Assembly (NCBI RefSeq): GCF_011065895.1 | Contig: NZ_JAALCR010000012.1 | Location: 168,244 to 232,243 of the forward strand | Direction: 5' to 3' | From: Paludisphaera rhizosphaerae | GTDB taxonomy: Bacteria > Planctomycetota > Planctomycetia > Isosphaerales > Isosphaeraceae | DNA: 64,000 nucleotides | Part shown: piece after piece, positions 63,897-64,000 of the stretch | Layout: every line of letters begins with the position of its first letter | Position numbering within the stretch: position 1 is the first letter of the stretch | Made by a program: the position numbers and the translations under genes | Notes under the pieces: generated by a model | Databases searched by the model: none | The model's input: the letters and a program-made list of their open reading frames with translations, nothing else | Told to the model about the DNA's origin: nothing

Positions 63897-64000
63897 CTGT
63901 TCCGGAAAGAGACGCCAAGGTTCGGGGCGACGGCCGAAGGACGCGACCGCATGATGTGGACAGCATGGGTTGACGACAAGCCACTTTATCAGGGGTCGCG

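Noticed and set aside
1..64000. tRNA or rRNA genes
   Set aside because: No clear T-loop/acceptor combination or ribosomal RNA core sequence was found on a visual read of either strand; a tRNA or rRNA scan would be decisive.

Overview
The window looks like chromosomal DNA from a planctomycete, most likely of the family Isosphaeraceae (inference). The pointers are very high GC content, five DUF1559-type pseudopilin-like proteins with a [14 protein letters not shown] amino terminus, lipoproteins of the carboxypeptidase-regulatory type beside most of them, sulfatases, a secreted protein with a planctomycete LExRALLA-type motif, and G+C-rich hairpin repeats between genes. No rRNA, tRNA, CRISPR array or complete insertion sequence was recognised. 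Both ends cut through sequence that continues outside; the first gene is partial.

Layout. 0-6.9 kb (minus): a partial TIGR03118-type secreted protein, a SnoaL-like protein, a GDSL hydrolase, an unknown protein, a sulfatase, a repeat-rich gap and a PanE-like reductase. 7-10.7 kb (plus): a ceramidase-like secreted protein and a membrane-anchored sulfatase-fold enzyme. 10.9-12.6 kb: a small, lower-GC island of three unknown genes with two miniature inverted-repeat elements. 12.6-21.2 kb (minus): a DUF5648-repeat protein, a DUF1559 protein, a fused acyl-CoA synthetase/GNAT protein, an alkaline phosphatase and a DUF1559/lipoprotein pair. 21.7-27.4 kb (plus): a lipoprotein/DUF1559 pair and a complete sulfate ABC transporter. 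27.4-29.0 kb: a HigBA-type toxin-antitoxin module between two 265-bp direct repeats. 29-36 kb: a DUF1254 protein, a membrane protein, an alpha/beta hydrolase, SodC, and a sugar cluster (fucosyltransferase-like, ACP-like, RfbC-like). 35.9-39.7 kb: a convergent pair of a lipase-like hydrolase and a 980-residue caspase/NTPase/TPR protein whose repeats are a 6 x 126 bp tandem array; this is the best candidate for a biological-conflict or regulated cell-death system. 40-48.6 kb: a metallopeptidase, a VOC protein, a twin-YcxB-like protein, a divergent TetR/SDR pair and a secreted protein with a His/Cys dyad like caspase-fold peptidases. 48.8-50.8 kb: a SUKH protein, a decayed antitoxin fragment abutting a miniature element, and an intact HigBA-type pair. 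51-64 kb: a YiiX-like hydrolase, unknown secreted proteins, two further DUF1559/lipoprotein groups, a GT39-like glycosyltransferase, a TPR protein and a PTH2-type peptidyl-tRNA hydrolase.

Together, the secreted sulfatases, phosphatase, DUF1559 proteins and sulfate importer fit a scavenger of sulfated or phosphorylated polymers. The toxin-antitoxin modules, SUKH protein, caspase protein and miniature elements mark the accessory, conflict-related part of the window.
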